Of a stretch of DNA of 64,000 nt, positions 17,350-26,793 are shown piece by piece. The stretch's first letter is position 1, and the number at the start of each line of letters is the position of its first letter. The stretch spans positions 1,798,001 to 1,862,000 of the forward strand of contig OZ241354.1 in assembly GCA_965199945.1 (NCBI GenBank), given 5' to 3'. The notes beneath the pieces are model-generated. The model was given only the letters and a program-made list of their open reading frames with translations. It did not search any database and had not been told where the DNA came from. A program made the position numbers and the translations under genes. Source of the stretch: VXYL01 sp965199945. GTDB lineage: Bacteria > Pseudomonadota > Gammaproteobacteria > Pseudomonadales > Azotimanducaceae.

Positions 17350-19632
17350 TTGGAACGGGCGTCTTCCCTTCGCAATCGGGCGCGGCGCGTTGCCGGCGCG
17401 GCCGTTCGGCTTGCCGCCTGCTTGCGCTTCGCATCCTTTGCCGGCATCTGCGTTGCGGTTTTCGCACTCCCGGTGCGCGGCGGCGAGAGCGCGAAGGTCG
17501 AGCGCATCATGGCGGAAGTCTGCGCAATGCGCGGTCTCGCGCTCGCGCAACCAGTGGCGGTTCGCCCGATGACGGCCTTTCAGGGCGGCTATACGCCGGG
17601 AGTGGGAAGCGTCTCTTGGGAAGAGGACTATGCCGAGCAATGGCGCGCCGGCTGGTGTGCCCTCGGCGTCTACTGCGCGCCGCCGAAGGGCGCAGAGGGC
17701 GAAGCCGCGCCGAGCAAGGCCGATCGCCGGCTGGCCGATCCAAGCGGCCTCTACGACCGCAACCGCAACGTGCTCTTCGTGCGAGCAGGCGCCCGGTCCG
17801 CGGTCACGATCGCCCACGAAACCGTCCACGCCCTGCAGTTCCAGAACCATCCACACCTGCGCGCCCTGCATCCGTGGCACAACCGCGATCTGGCGGCGGC
17901 GGCGAGCACGGCGCTGGAAGGCGACGCCCATCTTCTTGGCCAGACCTTCGATCCCAAGCGGCGTCTTCATCTGTGCAGCATCGATCCGCGCCAGGCGGCG
18001 CGCACCCACCGGCGCTGGTGGAACTGGCAGCCGGACGTCCTCTGGGCCTACGAGGGGCTGCCGCACGTCTTCGGCCCGGAACTGGCGCTGCGGCGGGCCA
18101 TGCGTTCGCACACCGACGGACTCGATGCGTGGCTGCGGGCGCCCCCGATCTCGACGTTGGCGGTGCTGCGCCCGCAAAGCACCGCCGCCGTGGACTTCAT
18201 CCGCTTGCCGAGCGACATCCTGGGCTCCGCCCTCGCTGAACGTGGCTGCGTTCAACGCCTCGAGAACACCGCCGGGGCGCTCGGCATCTGGGGCCTCCTG
18301 GCGCAGCACGGCAATGCCGAACGCGACGAGTTCCCCGAGCTGCTCGCGCAGTGGCGCGGAGACCGCTTCATCCACGTCGAGTGTCCTGGGGACGGCGACG
18401 ACGAGTTGATTTGGCTGACGCGCTGGAGCAGCCGCAAAGCGGCCCGCGAGTTCGCGGCGCGGTACCAGACCATCGCCGCGGCGATCTCCTCTCACGGCCG
18501 CGTCCTCGGCACCGCGCCGAAAGCGTTCGCGCGCCGCCGCCACGTCGTGGTGGCAACGCCGGGCCTGCATCACGCCGTAGCGGAGATCGCACGCTCGCGC
18601 ACGGAGACTTTCGCCAACTACGAGGACTGGATTGCGAGCGGCTGTTTCCCGCAACGCGGTTGCGACCTGCCCGAACCGCCGGCGTCGAACGGCGCGAGCG
18701 ATCACGTCTGCGCCACGAAGGCCGCCGAAGCACCCCGCCTGGCGCACTGGCTCGAGCGCGTGCGCAGCGCCCGGGCCGCAGCCGCTATTGCGCCCGCCGA
18801 AGCCCAATTCTTGGCCGAACACGTCGCCGCCTTGGCGACGTTCTGCGCCAGGAACCGCGCGTACAACACCGACTTGGCGCTGGCCTGTCGCGCCGTCTAC
18901 GGCGGCATTCGCTTTCAGTTGCAGATTCGGGAAGACGCCCATTGGCGGCTGCTGCCCCACTGCGCCACGCCAAGCGAGCTGCGGAATTGGGTGCGCGAGA
19001 CCTACTACGCGGATGCCGATGCGCACGCGGCATCTGAGTCGGCTTTCGCCGGCGTCTACGGCCTGCCCCTGGCGGCGCGGGTTCTCGCCGACAAGGGCCG
19101 CATTGGCCTCGCCGCGCTGGCAGTCCACGCACCGGTCTCCACGCGACAGATCCTGTGGCCTTCCAGAGCCGCCGTGGACTTCATCCGCTTGCCGCCGGCG
19201 GTCCTAGCGCAAGCGGACTGCGAAGCGACGGCCAGCGACGTGCGCGGCGCCTTCGGCATCTGGAAGCTGCTGCTCGACCACGGCGGTCTGCCGCCGGACT
19301 CCCCGCCGCCGCTTTGGCTGAAGGATTGGCGTGGCGACCGCCAGGACTACCTGCGCTGCCGGCAAGGCGAAGGCTGGGCATGGGTAAGCCGTTGGCGCGC
19401 TGCCGCGGCGGCGGAATCCTTCGCCACCGCCTACAACGCGGTTGCGCCGACGGCGGCGAACGAGACCGGGCTCGGCAGACACGCCGAAGCGCAGGGGCAC
19501 TACGTCTGGGTGCTGCCGCCCGCACTCGCCTCTATCCGGTCACCGCTTCAATCGGAGCTCGAGACGCGCACCGTCCTCGACCTGCACGAATGGCGAGCGG
19601 CGGACTGCTTCCCCGCGAGTGGGTGCAACTGA
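17350..19632 (+). CDS. Exported HExxH protein with an internal duplication; putative zinc protease
   Basis: This 760-residue protein starts at a TTG 31 bp after the previous stop and has a hydrophobic export signal (residues about 15-45). The first half carries AHETVHALQ, an HExxH zinc motif at H156-E157-T-V-H160, followed by E190 in LEGDAH, a plausible third metal ligand. A block beginning AVDFIRLPSDILG (about 280), with FGIW/LGIW and WRGDR phrases, recurs near 607 as AVDFIRLPPAVLA. The second half lacks an HExxH, so it is a degenerate or binding copy. I could not match it to a named peptidase family. A periplasmic metallopeptidase-like role is inference. Confidence 0.6.
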   Translation: MERASSLRNRARRVAGAAVRLAACLRFASFAGICVAVFALPVRGGESAKVERIMAEVCAMRGLALAQPVAVRPMTAFQGGYTPGVGSVSWEEDYAEQWRAGWCALGVYCAPPKGAEGEAAPSKADRRLADPSGLYDRNRNVLFVRAGARSAVTIAHETVHALQFQNHPHLRALHPWHNRDLAAAASTALEGDAHLLGQTFDPKRRLHLCSIDPRQAARTHRRWWNWQPDVLWAYEGLPHVFGPELALRRAMRSHTDGLDAWLRAPPISTLAVLRPQSTAAVDFIRLPSDILGSALAERGCVQRLENTAGALGIWGLLAQHGNAERDEFPELLAQWRGDRFIHVECPGDGDDELIWLTRWSSRKAAREFAARYQTIAAAISSHGRVLGTAPKAFARRRHVVVATPGLHHAVAEIARSRTETFANYEDWIASGCFPQRGCDLPEPPASNGASDHVCATKAAEAPRLAHWLERVRSARAAAAIAPAEAQFLAEHVAALATFCARNRAYNTDLALACRAVYGGIRFQLQIREDAHWRLLPHCATPSELRNWVRETYYADADAHAASESAFAGVYGLPLAARVLADKGRIGLAALAVHAPVSTRQILWPSRAAVDFIRLPPAVLAQADCEATASDVRGAFGIWKLLLDHGGLPPDSPPPLWLKDWRGDRQDYLRCRQGEGWAWVSRWRAAAAAESFATAYNAVAPTAANETGLGRHAEAQGHYVWVLPPALASIRSPLQSELETRTVLDLHEWRAADCFPASGCN

Positions 19633-19739
19633 CGCAACACGCACCCTCTTGACGCCTCGACATCGCGCCTTGCCGGAACGCCACCGATTCCGACACACTC
19701 GCCGCTTACGCCTACGGTGCCACCCGAGAAGAAGAAACC

Positions 19740-21344
19740 ATGACCCTTGTCACTTGGTCTTGGCTGTTCCTCGTGCTCTACATCGGCGCGATGCTCGCCA
19801 TCGGCGTGCTTGGCCAGCGGCGGGTGAAGCACGCCGACGACTTCGCCACCGCGCGCGGCGGCTACGGGCCGGTGTTCCTCGCCTTCGCGTTCGCCGCCAC
19901 CACCGCCAGCGGCGCCACGTTCCTGGGCGGGCCGGGCCTCGCCTACGAATGGGGGCTCGCCACCGTGTGGGGCAACTTCCTCTATCCCATCGGCGTCTAC
20001 TTCGGCGTGCTCATCTCCATGCGCCTGATCGCCACGGCTGGCAACCGCTTCGGCAACCGCACGATTCCCGAGTACCTCGGCGACCGTTTCCAGTCCGACG
20101 GCATCCGCGTGATCGTCTCGGTGTTCTCGCTGGTGCTGTTCTTCTATCTCGCCGGGCAGCTGGTCTCGGGCCTCGTGATGTTCGAGATCATGCTCGGCAT
20201 GGAACCCATTTGGGCGCTCATCGTCACGTCGGTGGTGCTGATGATCTACGTGGTGCTCGGCGGCGCCCATGCGGACATCCTCACCGACGGCGCCCAAGGC
20301 GTGATGATGCTCGGCCTGGCGATCCTGGTGATCCTGCTGTTCCTGTTCGGGGTCGGCCTCGACGGCGGCGGACTCGGCGCGGTCATCGACCGCCTCGGCG
20401 AGCAGGACGAACATCTCGTGAAGCCCCTGAACGTCACCACCCCGCTCTACCACTCGCCGTGGTCGATCATCTGCGTGGTGTTCGCGCACATCCCGCTCGG
20501 CCTGCTGCCGCACCTCGGCAACAAGCTGTGGGCGCTGCGCGGCACCGATCAGCAGCGTTCCTTCATCAAGCTGGCGTTCACCTTCGGCATCACACTCGGC
20601 ATGTTGGGCTTGGCCGGCTTGTTGGCGCGCGCCGTGCTCGGCGACGCGCTGCTGGCCGAAGACGCCAATCCCAACCAGTCCCTGCCGAAGCTCTTCATCG
20701 AACTGTTCCCCACTTGGCTCGCGGCGCTGATCGGCGTGGGCATTCTCGCCGCCATCATGTCCACCGCCGACGGCCTGGTGGTGTCGTCCTCGCAGATCAT
20801 CTCCAACGACCTCTACCGCCGAACCTTCGCCAAGTACTTCGCGCCGAACGCCACCGAGGAGCAGCACGACCGCACCGAGCTCGTCATCAGCCGCGTCGCC
20901 ACCGTGGTGACGATGGTGATCTGCACCGGGCTCGCGTGGATACTGGTGGAACGCAACGTGGCGCTGATCGTCTGGATCGGCATCGGCGGCATGATGGCGG
21001 CCTTCGCCGGGCCGCTGGTGGTGGGTGCGCTGTGGCGCGGCGTGACTCGCGCCGGCGCCTACGCCGGACTGGTGAGCGGCTTCCTCACGTTCGTGATCCT
21101 GCATGCGGAGCTGCTCGATCCCGCCTGGTTCGGCGACTTCTTCGTTGCCACCTGGCTGGCCGGCGAAGGGCCCAATCCCACCTCCTGCGCCGCCATCGGC
21201 GAAGGCGTCGGCGTGGTCGCCACCTTCGTCGTCTCCAAGCTCACCGCGCCCATGCCGGAGAACCACGTCGCGGCGATGTTCGGAGACGACGACGTGCCGG
21301 CCGGCGAGCCAGCGCCGGTGGCCGCCGCCAAGGACGCAGCGTAG
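19740..21344 (+). CDS. Sodium:solute symporter family (SSS) transporter
   Basis: The 534-residue protein has about 13 hydrophobic segments and the SSS signature. The N-terminal helix is followed by DDFATARGGYGPVF and ATTASGATFLGGPGLAY (TM2 sodium-site region), and GILAAIMSTADGLVVSSSQI corresponds to the family's core AA.MSTADS.LL motif. Symporters of this type import sugars, amino acids, monocarboxylates or nucleosides with Na+. The stop overlaps the start of the next gene (TAGTG), so an SDR is co-translated and probably acts on the imported substrate. Which substrate is not evident. Confidence 0.88.
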   Translation: MTLVTWSWLFLVLYIGAMLAIGVLGQRRVKHADDFATARGGYGPVFLAFAFAATTASGATFLGGPGLAYEWGLATVWGNFLYPIGVYFGVLISMRLIATAGNRFGNRTIPEYLGDRFQSDGIRVIVSVFSLVLFFYLAGQLVSGLVMFEIMLGMEPIWALIVTSVVLMIYVVLGGAHADILTDGAQGVMMLGLAILVILLFLFGVGLDGGGLGAVIDRLGEQDEHLVKPLNVTTPLYHSPWSIICVVFAHIPLGLLPHLGNKLWALRGTDQQRSFIKLAFTFGITLGMLGLAGLLARAVLGDALLAEDANPNQSLPKLFIELFPTWLAALIGVGILAAIMSTADGLVVSSSQIISNDLYRRTFAKYFAPNATEEQHDRTELVISRVATVVTMVICTGLAWILVERNVALIVWIGIGGMMAAFAGPLVVGALWRGVTRAGAYAGLVSGFLTFVILHAELLDPAWFGDFFVATWLAGEGPNPTSCAAIGEGVGVVATFVVSKLTAPMPENHVAAMFGDDDVPAGEPAPVAAAKDAA

Positions 21345-22129
21345 TGTCCTTCTACGAGCACCTGTTCGGCGTGCGCGGCAAAGTGGCGCTGGTCACCGGC
21401 GGCACGCGCGGCATCGGGCTGATGATCGCCGAAGGCCTGGTGCGCTGCGGCGCCAAGGTCTACGTCTCGTCGCGCAAGCACGACGCCTGCGCCGAAGCCG
21501 AGCGCAGCCTGCGCGAGTTCGGCGACTGCACCGCGATTCCGGGCGATCTGCGCGATGTCGCCGGCTGCGATGCGCTGGCCGGGGCGCTGCGGGAACGCGA
21601 AGACAAGCTGCACATTCTGGTGAACAACGCCGGCCTCACCTGGAGCCTGCCCATCGACGAGTTCACCGAGAAGGCGTGGGATCGCGTGGTGGACTTGGAC
21701 GTGAAGAGCCCGTTCTTCCTCATCCAGAAACTGCTGCCGCAGCTCCGCGCCGCAGCGACGCCGGAGCAACGGGCGTCAATCGTCAACATCTCGTCGGTGA
21801 ACGGCATCCGCCCGAGCGGCCTGCGCAACTACTCCTATGTCGCCGCCAAGGCCGGCTTGAGCCAGCTCTCTGCCCAGCTGGCCCGCGACCTGATGCCGGA
21901 CCACGTCAACGTCAACACGATTGCGCCCGGCCCCTTCAAGTCGAAGATGACCGCGCCGCTCTTCGCCACGCCGGAACAGGACGCCGAAGTCACCGCGAGC
22001 TTCCCGATGAAGCGCTGGGGCGCGATGGAAGACGCGGCCGGCCTCACGATCTTCCTCTCGTCCCGCGCCGGCGCCTACCTCACCGGCCAAACCATCCCCT
22101 GCGACGGCGGCGCGACCACCATCGGCTGA
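21344..22129 (+). CDS. SDR family oxidoreductase (3-oxoacyl reductase/gluconate-dehydrogenase-like)
   Basis: This 261-residue SDR has TGGTRGIG for NAD(P) binding, NNAG, a catalytic Ser in NISSVNG, and YSYVAAK for the Tyr-Lys pair. The ending GQTIPCDGGATTIG is the usual SDR C terminus. It starts with a GTG that shares a base with the symporter stop, so it is almost certainly coupled to it. The best functional guess is oxidation or reduction of a sugar or hydroxy acid brought in by the symporter. A fatty-acid reductase (FabG-like) role cannot be excluded. Confidence 0.85.
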   Translation: MSFYEHLFGVRGKVALVTGGTRGIGLMIAEGLVRCGAKVYVSSRKHDACAEAERSLREFGDCTAIPGDLRDVAGCDALAGALREREDKLHILVNNAGLTWSLPIDEFTEKAWDRVVDLDVKSPFFLIQKLLPQLRAAATPEQRASIVNISSVNGIRPSGLRNYSYVAAKAGLSQLSAQLARDLMPDHVNVNTIAPGPFKSKMTAPLFATPEQDAEVTASFPMKRWGAMEDAAGLTIFLSSRAGAYLTGQTIPCDGGATTIG

Positions 22130-22358
22130 GCGGCGCCCAACCCCATGTTGGCGCCTTTCGCTCCGTTTCCAGAGCCTTGGCTTGGCCACCAACGGGCGAA
22201 GACGATGGGTTCGTCCGCGCTTCGTCGACCAGACTGGAGAGAATGGCGCACGTGACCGGACGCAGCGCCGCTGCCACGTCTCGTTGTGTTCCAAGAACGA
22301 CCTCGGTGACGCGGTTCGGCCTTGACATGGCCACTGGCGGCAACGCAGTCTGCACGCG

Positions 22359-23669
22359 ATGCGGGGCGCGGTCGGAACATGCATGGCGTTGGCGGCGTTC
22401 GCTGCCAGCGCGTCGTGTGCGGACGCCGGCCAGGTGGGAGCGCCGGCCGCCAGCGCGCCGGTTAGCGCCGAAGCCCAGGCGCTGGCCGAGCGTCTGTTGA
22501 TCGTCGATACGCACATCGACGCGCCGTACCGCCATTACCGCGATCCAGCCGATCTTGGCGCGAGTGCGCCGGATCGGCAGTTCGACTATCCGCGCGCCAA
22601 GCGCGGCGGTCTCGACGTCGCCTTCATGTCCATCTACACGCCGGCCAGAGTGGCCGAGGAGGGCCAGGCGAAAGCACTGGCCGATACGCAGATCGGCTAT
22701 GTCGAGGAGATGGCGCGAGATCATCCGGCGAAGTTCGCCATCGCCACCTGCACCGCGGATGTCCAAGTGCTTGCCTGGCGCGGCGTTCTGGCGCTTGCCC
22801 TCGGCATGGAGAACGGCAGTCCGTTGGCCGTCGGAGACGCCGAAGCGACCCTCGAACACTTCGTCGAAAGCGGCATCCGCTACGTCACCCTCGCCCACTC
22901 CGCGGCCAACGAATACGCCGACTCGAGCTACGACGACAACGAGCGCTGGCAGGGGCTGTCGGCGGCCGGCGCGGCGCTGGTCGCGGCGTTGAACGCCAGC
23001 GGCGTGATGGTCGACATTTCGCACCTCTCGGATCGGGCGGCCTGGCAGGTGCTGGAACTGTCGAAGACGCCGGTCATCGCCTCCCACTCGTCGTTGCGTC
23101 GCTTCACGCCCGGCTTCATGCGCAACATGAGCGACGAGATGTTCGAGGCGCTCGCGGCCCAGGGCGGCGTGCTGCAGATCATGTTCGGCAGCGGCTTCGT
23201 CGCCGCGCCGGCGCGCCGCTGGGAAACCCTGCGCAGCGCCGCCTTCGCAGCCGAGTTCGGCGACGAAACCCCGCCAGCCCCGGCGCGACGGGCATTCATG
23301 GACGCCTATCTCGCGGCGCATCCGTACCCCTTCGCCGCCATTGACGACGTGCTGGCGCACATCGACCATGCGGTGGCCGTCGGCGGCATCGACCATGTGG
23401 GCATCGGCTCGGATTTCGAGGGCGTCGGCGACACCATGCCGGAAGGCTTGAAGGACGCCGCGAACTTTCCACGGCTGATCGAAGGCATGCTGGCGAGAGG
23501 CTACGAGGAAGACGCCATCGCCAAGGTCATGGGGCGCAATCTGATGCGCGTGTGGCGCGACGTGGAGGCATTCGCCAGCGAACAAGGCACGCCGCCCCGG
23601 TGCCGCCACGCGGCTTCCACACCCGATCTGTCGCCGCCGAGACCACCGCCGCCGGTGGGGCGGATGTGA
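22359..23669 (+). CDS. Membrane (renal-type) dipeptidase, peptidase family M19
   Basis: This 436-residue exported protein has the M19 zinc-site motifs in order: DTHID (H52-x-D54), GMENG with the bridging Glu, SHSS (metal His) and IGSDFEG (catalytic Asp region). The N-terminal 25 residues are a signal peptide (ALAAFAASASCADAG). M19 enzymes cleave dipeptides, including D-residue-containing ones, and some hydrolyse beta-lactams. The protein ends in a Pro-rich tail of about 20 residues. It is followed at 71 bp by a tripartite tricarboxylate transporter operon, so a link with solute scavenging is possible. The start at 22359 is an ATG. Confidence 0.88.
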   Translation: MRGAVGTCMALAAFAASASCADAGQVGAPAASAPVSAEAQALAERLLIVDTHIDAPYRHYRDPADLGASAPDRQFDYPRAKRGGLDVAFMSIYTPARVAEEGQAKALADTQIGYVEEMARDHPAKFAIATCTADVQVLAWRGVLALALGMENGSPLAVGDAEATLEHFVESGIRYVTLAHSAANEYADSSYDDNERWQGLSAAGAALVAALNASGVMVDISHLSDRAAWQVLELSKTPVIASHSSLRRFTPGFMRNMSDEMFEALAAQGGVLQIMFGSGFVAAPARRWETLRSAAFAAEFGDETPPAPARRAFMDAYLAAHPYPFAAIDDVLAHIDHAVAVGGIDHVGIGSDFEGVGDTMPEGLKDAANFPRLIEGMLARGYEEDAIAKVMGRNLMRVWRDVEAFASEQGTPPRCRHAASTPDLSPPRPPPPVGRM

Positions 23670-23740
23670 CGGTGCTGGCACCCGCTCCCAGCAGTCCTCG
23701 ACGGCAGCGCACCACTACGCCATTCGGCCGGGCTTGAGCG

Positions 23741-24736
23741 TTGAGCACGACCAAGGCGTTCCCGCGGACGGTGCGTGCGCTATCGCTTGCGCCGCTCGTC
23801 CTCGCCTTCGCCGCCTTGGACGCGGCGGCGGTCGAGGAGCGCCTGCACATCGTGGTTCCAGCGGCGCCGGGAGGCGGCTTGGACGGCGTGGCCCGCGAAG
23901 TCGGGCGCACCCTGCGCACACTGGGGCTGGCGGAACAGGTGTCCTTCGAGAACGTCTCCGGCGGTGGCGGCGGGCGCGCCATGGCGCATTTCCTCGACAC
24001 CGCCGACCGATTCGACGCGCCGCTCCTGGTGAACTCCACGCCGCTCTTGGTGCGCAGTCTGCAAGGCGTTTTTCCCTACGGCGTAAGCGACTTGACGCCG
24101 GTGGCCGCGCTGGTTGCCGATCCGGGCGTCTTCGTGGTGCGCCGGGACGATCCCCTTGCGGATTGGTCAGCGCTTCTGGCGAAACTGCGCGCCGATCCGC
24201 GCAGCGTCGTCTTCGGCGGCGGATCGGTGCGCGGCAGCCTCGACCACATCGTGCTTGCGCTCGCCCTCGAAGCCGCCGGCATCGGCGCCCGGCAGGTGCG
24301 CTACCTGCCCTACGACGGCGGCGGCAAGGCCATGCTGGCGCTGCTCGGCGGCGAGGTGGACGTGCTCTCCACCGGGCTTGGCGAAACCGTCGCATTCCTC
24401 ACGGGCCCCGACGGCGGTCAAGCCCGCGCGCTTGCCGTGACGTCCGCCGAGCGCGTGGCCGCGAGTGCGGCGACGCCGACGTTGATCGAGCTCGGCTTCG
24501 ACGTCGCGTTCGCCAACTGGCGCGGCCTGTTCGCGCCGCCGGACCTCGCCGACGACGCCCTCGAACGCCATCTGAATACGCTGCGGGCGATGCAGCGCTC
24601 GCCGCAATGGCAAGCGGTGATGGCCAAGCGCGGCTGGCAGCCCTTGGACGTGGACGGCGCCGCGTTCACCGCGTTCCTCGACGAGCAGGAGCAGGTGCTG
24701 GCGGCGATCTTGCAGAGACTCGGCTTCGCGCAGTGA
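23741..24736 (+). CDS. tctC: Tripartite tricarboxylate transporter, periplasmic binding protein TctC
   Basis: This 331-residue protein starts at a TTG and has a signal peptide (LSLAPLVLAFAALDAAAVEE). Mature motifs match the TctC/Bug family: HIVVPAAPGGGLDGVAREVG (N-terminal fold), VPVAALVAD-like segments, and an FGGGSVRGSLDH loop that contacts the ligand carboxylates. TctC proteins bind di- and tricarboxylates or other organic acids in the periplasm and deliver them to TctAB. Its stop overlaps the TctB start (GTGA). The order tctC-tctB-tctA in one overlapping operon is the standard arrangement. Confidence 0.88.
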   Translation: MSTTKAFPRTVRALSLAPLVLAFAALDAAAVEERLHIVVPAAPGGGLDGVAREVGRTLRTLGLAEQVSFENVSGGGGGRAMAHFLDTADRFDAPLLVNSTPLLVRSLQGVFPYGVSDLTPVAALVADPGVFVVRRDDPLADWSALLAKLRADPRSVVFGGGSVRGSLDHIVLALALEAAGIGARQVRYLPYDGGGKAMLALLGGEVDVLSTGLGETVAFLTGPDGGQARALAVTSAERVAASAATPTLIELGFDVAFANWRGLFAPPDLADDALERHLNTLRAMQRSPQWQAVMAKRGWQPLDVDGAAFTAFLDEQEQVLAAILQRLGFAQ

Positions 24737-25188
24737 TACGGCGCCTCGCGCCGCTCGGGCTCGTCGTCTTCGGCCTCGCCTACCTCTGGCAGGCGCTGTC
24801 GATTCCGCTCGATCCGTGGTCGGCGGCGGAAGCGGTGAACGCGCGCACGCTGCCGACCGTCTACGCGGTCGTGCTGCTGCTCCTTGCCGGCGCCTTGCTG
24901 GCGCGTCCGGGCGCAGTCGGCGCCGACGCTCCCACGCGGACGACCGGCGCACGGCGCTGGCTGACGCTGGCGGCCCACTGCGCGGCCATCGTCTGCTTCG
25001 GCCTGCTCATTCCCCTGTTCGGATTGTGGGTCGGCATCGCGGCGCTGCTCGGCGCCTGCCTCGTGATCGCCGGCGAACGCCGCATCCTGGTGCTCGCAAT
25101 CGCGCCGCTGGCCATCGCCGGCGCGGCGTGGTTCCTGCTGCGCGTCGTGCTGGACATCTACGTCGCGCCCGGCCGCTACCTGCCCTGA
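24733..25188 (+). CDS. tctB: Tripartite tricarboxylate transporter small membrane subunit TctB
   Basis: The protein has 151 residues and four hydrophobic segments, the size and topology of TctB. Typical features are an early FGLAYLWQALSIPLDPW and the C-terminal VVLDIYVAPGRYLP, the latter matching the conserved end of the family. It starts at a GTG inside the tctC stop and ends on an ATG shared with tctA. It is the small partner that forms the inner-membrane channel with TctA and is needed for transport of organic acids. Sequence conservation in TctB is low, so the call rests partly on context. Confidence 0.8.
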   Translation: MIRRLAPLGLVVFGLAYLWQALSIPLDPWSAAEAVNARTLPTVYAVVLLLLAGALLARPGAVGADAPTRTTGARRWLTLAAHCAAIVCFGLLIPLFGLWVGIAALLGACLVIAGERRILVLAIAPLAIAGAAWFLLRVVLDIYVAPGRYLP

Positions 25189-26678
25189 TGTTCGAGGGCA
25201 TCGCCACCGGCCTTGCCACGGCGCTGGATCCCGCCAATCTGGCCTGGGTCGGCGTCGGCTGCATCGCCGGAACGCTGATCGGCATGATGCCCGGGCTGGG
25301 GCCGATCACCGCCATCGCGCTGATGATTCCGGTGAGCTACTCGCTGGATCCTGCGGCCGGGCTCATCATGATGGCCGGCGTCTACTACGGCGCGGTGTTC
25401 GGCGGCTCCACGTCCTCCATTCTCATCAACGCGCCCGGCGTCGCCTCGACCGTGGCGACGTCCTTCGACGGCTATCCGATGGCGCGCCGCGGGCAGGCAG
25501 GCCGCGCCTTGGCGCTGGCAGCCTTCGCATCCTTCGCTGGCGGCACCTTCGGCGCCGTCGCGCTGCTCGCCTTCGCCAACGTGCTGGCCGTGCTCGCGAC
25601 CAACGTCGGCTCGCCGGAATACGCGCTCGTGCTGCTGTTCGCGCTGTCGGCGATTGCCGCCTTCGGCGAGCGCGGCCAAGTCCTGCGCTCGCTGGCCGCG
25701 GCCGTGCTGGGACTGATGCTGGGCGCGGTCGGCACGGACCAGTCGGCCGGCGTCCAGCGCTTCACGTTCGGCAGCCTCGAACTGGCGGATGGCGTGAGCT
25801 TCGTGCTGGTGGCCATGGCGACCTTCGCCTTGGCCGAAGCATTCCGCATGGTGCTCGAAGGCGGCGGCGAGACGCCGGAACGCGGCATCGCCCACCCGCG
25901 GCTGCATCCAGGCGACGCCAAGGCGATTGCGCCGACGGTGGGACGCAGTTCGGTGCTGGGCTTTCTGGTGGGCGTTCTGCCCGGCGCCGGGGCGACGTTG
26001 GCGAGCTTCTTCGCCTACCAGCTGGAACAGCGCTTCAAGCGCGGCGACGACGCCGACCGGGCCCGTGGCGTGGCCGCGCCGGAGGCCGCGAACAACGCCG
26101 CCTGCACCGGCTCCTTCGTGCCGCTGCTGACGCTCGGCATCCCCGGCTCCGGCACCACCGCGGTGCTGCTCGGCGTGATGCTGAGCTACGGCGTCCAGCC
26201 TGGGCCGCAGCTGCTGCAGAGCCAGCCGGCGATGTTCTGGGGCGTGATCGTCTCCATGTACGTCGGCAACTTGGTGCTGCTCGCGCTGAACCTGCCGCTC
26301 ATCCCCTACATCGCCCGCATCGTCTATCTGCGACGGTCTGTTCTGGTGCCGCTGGTGATCGCCTTCTCGCTGCTCGGCGTCTACTTCACGTCGCTCAACA
26401 CCTTCGACATCCACCTCATGCTCGGCTTCGCGCTGGCCGGCCTCGTGCTGCGCCTCGCGGGCTTCCCACTGGCGCCGCTGCTGCTCGGCTTCATCTTGAG
26501 CGGCATGCTCGAAGACAACCTGCGCCGCACCCTCCTCCTGGCCGACGGCGACTTCGCGCTGCTCCTCGAACGCCCGGCGAGCGTCGCCTTGGCGCTGGCT
26601 TGCGTCGCCGTCTGGCTCGCGCCGGCAGTGCGCCTTCTGCGCGAGCGCCGGCGGCGTGCGGCGGCGGATTCGGGCTGA
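25188..26678 (+). CDS. tctA: Tripartite tricarboxylate transporter large permease TctA
   Basis: The protein has 496 residues with about 12 transmembrane segments. The conserved TctA sequences are present: IAGTLIGMMPGLGPITAIAL near the start, GGSTSSILINAPG, and MARRGQAGRALALAAFASF. In the second half the repeated PGxG motif recurs (VGVLPGAGATLASF and TLGIPGSGTTAVLLG), as expected for the pseudo-symmetric family. Transport is Na+- or H+-driven symport of organic acids. The ATG overlaps tctB by TGATG, which supports a single translational unit. Substrate is unresolved. Confidence 0.9.
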   Translation: MFEGIATGLATALDPANLAWVGVGCIAGTLIGMMPGLGPITAIALMIPVSYSLDPAAGLIMMAGVYYGAVFGGSTSSILINAPGVASTVATSFDGYPMARRGQAGRALALAAFASFAGGTFGAVALLAFANVLAVLATNVGSPEYALVLLFALSAIAAFGERGQVLRSLAAAVLGLMLGAVGTDQSAGVQRFTFGSLELADGVSFVLVAMATFALAEAFRMVLEGGGETPERGIAHPRLHPGDAKAIAPTVGRSSVLGFLVGVLPGAGATLASFFAYQLEQRFKRGDDADRARGVAAPEAANNAACTGSFVPLLTLGIPGSGTTAVLLGVMLSYGVQPGPQLLQSQPAMFWGVIVSMYVGNLVLLALNLPLIPYIARIVYLRRSVLVPLVIAFSLLGVYFTSLNTFDIHLMLGFALAGLVLRLAGFPLAPLLLGFILSGMLEDNLRRTLLLADGDFALLLERPASVALALACVAVWLAPAVRLLRERRRRAAADSG

Positions 26679-26692
26679 GCGTCGCCGCGTTT

Positions 26693-26716
26693 GCGGGGTT
26701 GCGGGGTTGCGGGGTT
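26693..26716 (+). repeat. Three tandem copies of an 8-bp unit
   Basis: The unit GCGGGGTT occurs three times in perfect tandem just after the tctA stop and 78 bp before the exbD start. It may be a simple slippage repeat. Confidence 0.8.
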
Positions 26717-26793
26717 GCATTGCGCGGGCGGTTTGGCGTTAGATGGGCGCTGTGGCCGGGGTGCGTCCGGGCGGCGAAGACGAGGGAGACGAC

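Noticed and set aside
16825..19128. 767-codon minus-strand open frame over the BVMO and HExxH genes
   Set aside because: It is antisense to two strongly motif-supported genes and is compositionally a shadow.
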